Below, one piece after another: positions 31,394 to 35,979 of a DNA stretch of 35,979 nucleotides. The stretch is from Streptomyces oryzae. GTDB lineage: Bacteria; Actinomycetota; Actinomycetes; Streptomycetales; Streptomycetaceae. Position numbers and translations under genes: made by a program. Positions within the stretch are counted from its first letter, which is position 1. The number at the start of each line of letters is the position of its first letter. The notes beneath the pieces were generated by a model that saw nothing but the letters and a program-made list of their open reading frames with translations, ran no database searches and was not told where the DNA came from. The DNA lies in contig NZ_JADKMA010000062.1 of the NCBI RefSeq assembly GCF_017676365.1, positions 1-35,979 on the forward strand, read 5' to 3'.

Positions 31394-32611
31394 TCACTCC
31401 CCCGCCGTCGCCTGCCGCTGGGCACGGCGCAGGGCCGCCTCAGGGCTGCTGCCGCCGGTGAGTACGGACTGGAAGGCCCCGGCGAGCGCGTCGCTCACCG
31501 CCGGCCAGCGGGTGCCGACCTTGGCGGTACGGGAGCGCGCCGTGGTCACCAGCTCGGCGAACGGGGCGAGCTTGGGGTTCTGTTCCGCGTAGGTGCGCGC
31601 TGCGGCGGCGCGGGTGGGCACGTTGTTTACGGCCTCGCCCCAGTCGAGCTGATTGCCGGGGGTGTTGAGGCAGTTGAGAATCCTGGCGGCGTTTTTCTCG
31701 CGCTCCCGGTCATCGCTCTTGGGGACGGTCATCACGGTGCCGCCGACGGGAGGTACGGCCTTGCCGCCCGCCTCGGGGACCGGGAACTTGGCGACGGCCC
31801 AGTCCACCTTGTGCTGCCCTTCCAGCACCGGAACCTGCCACGGCCCGTTGACCATCATCGCGGTGCGGCCCGCGACGAACTGGTCGTTGACGTCCTGCTG
31901 GTTCCAGTTGACGACGGCCTTGGAGACGGACTTGTCGGCCACCAGGTCCTTCCACAGCCGCAGCGCTGCCTCGCCCTTGCCGCTGTCGAGCCGCGCCTCG
32001 TCACCGCCCGCCGACCAGAAGAACGGCAGGAACTGGTAGACGCCGTCGGCGTTCGGGCTGGCGCTGAAGGCGAACCCGTAGGTGCCGCGGCCGGTCAGCT
32101 TCTTCGCCGCCGTCCGCAGCTCCTTCCAGGTCCGGGGCACCTCGACGCCCGCCTTCTTCAGCAGGTCCGGGTTGTAGTACAGGGCCAGCGAGTTGACGGA
32201 GCGGGCGATGCCGTAGCGGGTCCCCTCGAAGGAGCCGAGGGAGACCCCGCTCTCCGAGAGCCCGGAGGTGCGTACTCCGAGCTCCCGGAGGCTGCGCAGC
32301 CCGCCGGCCTGCGCGAACTGCGGCAGCTCTGAGCCGTCGAGTTCGAGGATGTCCGGCAGCGAGTGCGAGGAGGCCATCCGCAGCGCCTTGGACGACACCT
32401 GGTCCGCGGGGACGCTGTTCTGCTCCACACGCAGCCCGAACTTCTTGGCACAGCGGTCGAAGAACTTCTGGTTCTTGGTGTGCTCGGCCGTGTCGGTGGC
32501 CGAGTTGAGCACGGTGACGGTACCGGGCTCGGGCGCGGCGGCACACCCGGTGAGCCCGAGCGCCACCGTGGCACCGGCCATGACCATCGGGAGTACGGGG
32601 CGGAATTGCAT
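31394..32611 (-). CDS. Extracellular sugar-binding lipoprotein of an ABC importer
   Basis: 405 residues with a lipoprotein signal and lipobox LGLTGC (Cys 23). It is a family-1 solute-binding fold: VTVLNSATDTAEHTKNQKFFDRCAKKFG at the start, YGIARSVNSLALYYNPDLLKKAGVEVPRTWKELR near 150-185, and MMVNGPWQVP near 265. It captures oligosaccharides outside the cell and passes them to the two permeases. ATG 32611 has GGAGAA upstream. First gene of the uptake operon. The ligand is inferred to be a xylose/glucose-containing oligosaccharide from the co-transcribed GH1 and GH31. Confidence 0.92.
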   Translation of the reverse strand: MQFRPVLPMVMAGATVALGLTGCAAAPEPGTVTVLNSATDTAEHTKNQKFFDRCAKKFGLRVEQNSVPADQVSSKALRMASSHSLPDILELDGSELPQFAQAGGLRSLRELGVRTSGLSESGVSLGSFEGTRYGIARSVNSLALYYNPDLLKKAGVEVPRTWKELRTAAKKLTGRGTYGFAFSASPNADGVYQFLPFFWSAGGDEARLDSGKGEAALRLWKDLVADKSVSKAVVNWNQQDVNDQFVAGRTAMMVNGPWQVPVLEGQHKVDWAVAKFPVPEAGGKAVPPVGGTVMTVPKSDDREREKNAARILNCLNTPGNQLDWGEAVNNVPTRAAAARTYAEQNPKLAPFAELVTTARSRTAKVGTRWPAVSDALAGAFQSVLTGGSSPEAALRRAQRQATAGE

Positions 32612-32642
32612 AGGGGTTTCTCCAAATCGAGGGCTGTCCAGC

Positions 32643-32664
32643 TGCGCCCCGAAGGGGCGCGGGG
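32643..32664. repeat. Streptomyces-type intergenic hairpin repeat, copy 2 (inverted)
   Basis: Reverse complement of the 22 bases at 20109-20130, with stem gcgcccc/ggggcgc and loop gaa. A further repeat with the palindrome cctcccggccggagg follows near 32733. Both lie in the 180-base gap between the GH3 stop and the binding-protein start, which must also hold the uptake-operon promoter if that operon is separate; I cannot place its -10/-35. Confidence 0.65.
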
Positions 32665-32791
32665 CTGGTCTTCTCTGCCTCTCGCGGGCGCTTCGCTGGC
32701 TTCGAGGCATCCGCGCTCAGCCTGGGGGCACCTCCCGGCCGGAGGCTGGGGGAAGGCCCGCAGTCGAAAACGCACCGCACCACCCGAGCTC

Positions 32792-35700
32792 TCACCGCAT
32801 CGAAAACGAACTCACCCGCATCGCATCCGAAAAGACCAGGTACACGTCGTGCCGGCCGTGCGCACCCCGCAACCGCGCGCTGACGCTCTCGTAGGCGTAC
32901 CGGTCACCGGTACTCCGCACTTCCACCGAACCCACCACCCGCCCCCGCGGCGAGCCGAGCCGAACCGCCAGGTTCCCGCTGCCCCGCGCCTCGCGGGCGA
33001 CCCGCGCGGTGAACTCCCGTGCCCCTGACCCCAGGTCGACATCGCGGAACAGCACCCAGGCACGGTCCTCGACAGCGCCGACGGCCTCGCCCCGCGCCTT
33101 GCTCTCGTCGACCAGCCGGACACCCCGGTAGTCGTCGAAATCCGCGGCCCGGGTGGTCCGCGACAGATCCCGCGGCGGGACCTTCTCGCCGCGTACCAGC
33201 AGGGTCGTACGCCCACGGATGTCGGTGCACGAAGCGCCGATCCGCAGTTCGGCCTCGCCGCTCTCCAGCACCTCGCGGCCCCGGGTGACATCCCAGTGGG
33301 CGAGGTCTGCGGCGCGCAGTTTCAGCCGCACGGTGGTGGAGTGGCCCGCCTTCAGCCGGACGCGTTCGAAGCCGCGCAGCTGCTGCAACGGCTGCTTGTC
33401 CCGGGAGCCGCGCCGGCGCACGTAGAGCTGGACGACCTCGTCGCCGTCGCGCCTGCCGGTGTTGGTGACCTCGACCGAGACGGTCACGCTGCCCTCGGGC
33501 CGCAGGGTGCGGGAGGAGAGCCGGGGCGGGCCGTAGCGGAAGGTGGTGTAGGACAGGCCGTGCCCGAAGGGGTACAGCGCCTTGCCGCGGAAGTAGAGGT
33601 AGGTGCGGTCGGCCTTGATGATGTCGTATTCGAGGAGGCCGGGCAGGTCGTCCTGCGACCGGTACCAGGTCTGGGTGAGCCGCCCGGCCGGGTTGTGGTC
33701 GCCGAAGAGGATGTCGGCGAGCGCGGTGCCGGTCTCCTGGCCCGCGTGGGTGGTCCAGACGAGGGCCGGTATGCGGGACTGCTCCCAGGTGACGGTCTGC
33801 GGATAGCTGCTCTCCAGCACGACGACCGTGCGCGGGTTGGCCCGGTGGACGGCCTTGATGAGCGCGGACTGCCCCTCGGCCAGTGACATGTCGGTACGGT
33901 CGTGGTCCTCGCGGCCGTTGATGGCGGGCATGGTGCCGGCGACGACGACGGCCACGTCCGCCTCGCGGGCGGCCTCGACCGCCTCGGCCACTCCGTCGCG
34001 TACGGTCTCGACCGTGTACCGGGTGGCGTCCTTCTCGGCGACCAGCCCGACGGTGCCGTCGTCGTCCGCCTTGAGGTACTTCTTGGGGCCGAACCAGTCG
34101 GTGAGGGTGTCGTATCCGGCGTAGCGCACCAGCCGGACGTCCCCGTCCTGCTTCTCCAGCACGAACTGCTGCTGTACGTACCAGCCGCCGGGCTGCTCCT
34201 GGTCGTTGCGGAAGACCTTGCCGTCGTAGCCGAGGTACTTGGCGTTTGCGGCGCTGCGCAGGGTGACGATGCCCTGCCCCCAGTCGTAGACGTCGAACTG
34301 CGCGGTGGTGCCGGGGCTGCTGCCGCTCTCGGTGAGCACGGCGCCGTCCGCGCCGTCGCCGCCGGTGAGATACGCGCCGGTGGCGGCGTTCTTCAACGCG
34401 ATTCGGTCGACTCCCGCGCTCCCGGTGACCTTTCCGGCCGACCCGAGCCGCTTCTTGATGCCCTCGCGGGGAGTGACCTCGTACGGCAGCGAGCCCGAGT
34501 ACCAGTCGGTGTAGAGGGTGTCGGCGAGCGGGCCGAGGACGGCGACCTTCTTCAGGCGCTTGGCGTCCAGCGGCAGTACCGCGCGGCCGCCCGGCGCCGG
34601 GGCGTTCTTCAGCAGCACGATCGCCTCCCGCGCCGTCTCGCGGGCGAGGGCGCGGTGTGCGGGGCTGTCGATGACCGACTTGGAGATCTTCCCGTAGGGC
34701 CCGCCGTCGGGGTCGAACTCGCCGAGCCGGCAGCGGACGCCGAGGATGTGCCGGACAGCCGTGTCGATGTCGGACTCGCTGATCAGGCCCTTCTCCAGGG
34801 CTGTGGTGAGGGCCTTGACCGTCTTGCCTGAGTCCTCGCTGTCTGAGGTGAAGCTGTCGATGCCCGCCTTGAGCGCCGCCGCGTCCGCCTCGGCGAGGGT
34901 GGAGTAGTAGTCCTGGCCCCCGGTGAGGTTGTTGGGCGCGTCCGCGTCGGTGACGTTGAGCAGGTCCTGCCGCGCCCACTTCCGCACCGCGCCGTCGAGG
35001 TCCGGGTTGACGGTGGCCGGGCGCCCGTTGACCAGGTTGTAGGAGGTCATCACGCCGGTGACCGCGTCGGCGGCCAGCGCGGGCCGGAACGCCGCCTCGT
35101 AGTACTCGTGGCGGACGCGCGGGGGCAGCACCGAGTCGGAGGTGGAGCGGTTGTGCTCCGTGTTGTTGGCGAGGTAGTGCTTGATGGTGGGCGCCGTCTT
35201 CAGATAGCGCGGGTGCTCACCTTGGAGGCCGGTGCCGTAGGCGAGGGAGATGACGCCGGTCAGATACGGGTCCTCGGAGTAGCCCTCCTCGTTGCGCCCC
35301 CAGCGCGGGTCGCGCAGCAGGTTCACCACAGGCGCCCACAGGTTGAGGCCCCAGCCCTTGGGCCGCTCGTGCTGGAGGCCTCGTGCCTCGTCGCCGACGG
35401 CGGCCCCGACGCGCTTGATCAGCGCGGGGTTCCAGGTGCTGGCCAGGCCGAGCGCCTGCGGGAAGACGGTGGCCTTGCCGAGCCAGGCGAGCCCGTGCAG
35501 GGCCTCGGTGCCGGTGCGGAAGGAGCGGACGCCGAGCCGGGGGACGGCAGGCTGGTACTGGTGCAGCAGGGAGATCTTCTCGTCCCGCGTCAGCCTGCCC
35601 AGCAGGTCTTCGACGCGGTCGGCGAAGGGCAGTCCGGGGTCCTGGAACGGGTGACCCGTGCGGGCGCCGGCGCGAGCGGCCTGCCGGGTCCGTGCGGCGG

Positions 35701-35797
35701 CGGGAGCGGATGCCATCAGTCCGGTACCGGCCGCCGCCAGCGGGGCGGCGAGACCGAGAGCGAGGACGTTGCGTCTGGGGGTGCCCTGTTCCTGCAC
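32792..35797 (-). CDS. Tat-exported GH3 beta-glycosidase with beta-trefoil insert and CBM6-like domain
   Basis: 1001 residues from GTG 35797 (GGAGAG upstream). Seen in order: a twin-arginine signal (PRRNVLALGLAAPLAAAG, Arg 8-9, cleavage after APAAA); the GH3 N-terminal barrel with RDPRWGRNEEGYSEDP and nucleophile Asp in DLLNVTDADAP; the GH3 C-terminal sandwich; an inserted beta-trefoil (fascin/ricin-like) of about residues 465-595 (NAATGAYLTGGDG, ANAKYLGYDGKVF); more GH3 sandwich (VAVVVAGT); an FN3-like domain (VSVEVTNTGRRDGDEVVQLYV); and a C-terminal CBM6-like domain (FTARVAREARGSGNLAVRLG, DVYLVFSD). It probably releases glucose or xylose from glycans outside the cell, with products taken up by the adjacent importer. 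Confidence 0.9.
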   Translation of the reverse strand: MQEQGTPRRNVLALGLAAPLAAAGTGLMASAPAAARTRQAARAGARTGHPFQDPGLPFADRVEDLLGRLTRDEKISLLHQYQPAVPRLGVRSFRTGTEALHGLAWLGKATVFPQALGLASTWNPALIKRVGAAVGDEARGLQHERPKGWGLNLWAPVVNLLRDPRWGRNEEGYSEDPYLTGVISLAYGTGLQGEHPRYLKTAPTIKHYLANNTEHNRSTSDSVLPPRVRHEYYEAAFRPALAADAVTGVMTSYNLVNGRPATVNPDLDGAVRKWARQDLLNVTDADAPNNLTGGQDYYSTLAEADAAALKAGIDSFTSDSEDSGKTVKALTTALEKGLISESDIDTAVRHILGVRCRLGEFDPDGGPYGKISKSVIDSPAHRALARETAREAIVLLKNAPAPGGRAVLPLDAKRLKKVAVLGPLADTLYTDWYSGSLPYEVTPREGIKKRLGSAGKVTGSAGVDRIALKNAATGAYLTGGDGADGAVLTESGSSPGTTAQFDVYDWGQGIVTLRSAANAKYLGYDGKVFRNDQEQPGGWYVQQQFVLEKQDGDVRLVRYAGYDTLTDWFGPKKYLKADDDGTVGLVAEKDATRYTVETVRDGVAEAVEAAREADVAVVVAGTMPAINGREDHDRTDMSLAEGQSALIKAVHRANPRTVVVLESSYPQTVTWEQSRIPALVWTTHAGQETGTALADILFGDHNPAGRLTQTWYRSQDDLPGLLEYDIIKADRTYLYFRGKALYPFGHGLSYTTFRYGPPRLSSRTLRPEGSVTVSVEVTNTGRRDGDEVVQLYVRRRGSRDKQPLQQLRGFERVRLKAGHSTTVRLKLRAADLAHWDVTRGREVLESGEAELRIGASCTDIRGRTTLLVRGEKVPPRDLSRTTRAADFDDYRGVRLVDESKARGEAVGAVEDRAWVLFRDVDLGSGAREFTARVAREARGSGNLAVRLGSPRGRVVGSVEVRSTGDRYAYESVSARLRGAHGRHDVYLVFSDAMRVSSFSMR

Positions 35798-35820
35798 GGG
35801 GGCTCTCCTTCGGTTCGAAT

Positions 35821-35840
35821 CCGTCGAAGCGTTTCGACGG
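35821..35840 (-). promoter_or_regulatory. LacI-family-like operator before the GH3 gene
   Basis: ccgtcgaagcgtttcgacgg is a 20-bp inverted repeat with 9 of 10 base pairs matching and a central CG, the layout of LacI-family operators. It lies 23 bases upstream of the GTG, where a bound repressor would block transcription or elongation. No LacI gene is in the window, so the regulator must lie outside. A weaker half-site-like gtcgaaaacg occurs at about 32763, before the binding-protein gene. Confidence 0.55.
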
Positions 35841-35908
35841 GCAGCGCGGGGAGGTGGCTGGCGGAGGCGGTCATGAAGTGGAGTCGGACGGTGATGACTG
35901 ACGGATAA

Positions 35909-35923
35909 CTGACGGGCCGTCAG
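35909..35923. promoter_or_regulatory. 15-bp palindrome upstream of the GH3 gene
   Basis: ctgacgggccgtcag, a perfect inverted repeat of 7-bp arms around one base, 111 bases upstream of the GH3 start. A direct half-site copy, ctgacgg, precedes it at 35898-35904. It is 14/15 identical to the palindrome at 21378-21392 before the secreted GH26 gene, which suggests common control of exported glycosidases. Confidence 0.55.
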
Positions 35924-35979
35924 CTCGGAATGCGAAAACCGGCGGGACGAGGGGAGGGGTGGTCGGCGGTGGGTGGTTG

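Noticed and set aside
1..35979. CRISPR arrays, tRNA or rRNA genes, insertion sequences, phage attachment sites
   Set aside because: I found no regular short repeats with spacers, no cloverleaf or rRNA-like sequence, no transposase or integrase frame and no flanking direct repeats.

Overview
The window is high-GC DNA of a streptomycete-type actinomycete. The signs are strong third-position G/C bias, frequent GTG starts, ATGA and GTGA gene overlaps, Tat and lipobox export signals on secreted carbohydrate enzymes, an ABC sugar importer without its own ATPase, and the short GC-rich hairpin repeats common between Streptomyces genes. I call 27 protein-coding genes. I see no rRNA, tRNA, CRISPR array, insertion sequence or phage gene.

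Region 1 (42-6370, minus strand) is one tight operon. It runs from a family 2 glycosyltransferase through a GatZ/KbaZ-like sugar-phosphate aldolase subunit, a transglutaminase-fold protein, a phosphomannose-isomerase-type cupin and a DegT/DnrJ PLP aminotransferase to an Eis-like acetyltransferase. The set suggests an amino-sugar or sugar-amide pathway that I cannot match to a known one. Region 2 (6692-7372) is a LuxR-type regulator with a degenerate receiver domain. A DasR-like (dre) site lies 48 bases before its start and an unusual interleaved double hairpin lies after its end.

Region 3 (7800-20001, plus strand) is an exopolysaccharide locus of the Wzx/Wzy kind. It holds an SGNH hydrolase, a GT4 glycosyltransferase, a polyprenyl-phosphate sugar-1-phosphate transferase, an O-antigen-ligase/polymerase-like membrane protein, a MurJ/MviN-type flippase, a NodB-type deacetylase, a second GT4 with a repetitive tail, a Wzz-like chain-length protein and a CelD/FemAB-like acyltransferase. 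Most junctions overlap by 4 bases. A lipoprotein GH26 mannanase-type enzyme (20157-21329, minus) follows, which suggests a mannose-containing polymer.

Region 4 (21441-25563, plus) has an ATP-grasp ligase overlapping a flavin monooxygenase, then a small graspetide-type RiPP unit: a leader-like precursor followed by its ATP-grasp maturase. The precursor reading frame is cut by an in-frame TAA exactly where a Ser/Thr- and Asp-rich core would be expected. The same frame stays open for 20 more codons and encodes that core. This is the most striking observation in the window.

Region 5 (25602-35797, minus) is an oligosaccharide uptake and breakdown locus: a lipoprotein binding protein, two permeases, a GH1 beta-glycosidase and a YicI-type GH31 alpha-xylosidase, preceded by a separately promoted Tat-exported GH3 enzyme with an inserted beta-trefoil and a C-terminal CBM6-like domain. 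The enzyme set fits alpha-xylosylated glucans such as xyloglucan fragments. Near-identical 15-bp palindromes stand upstream of the two secreted enzymes (GH26 and GH3).
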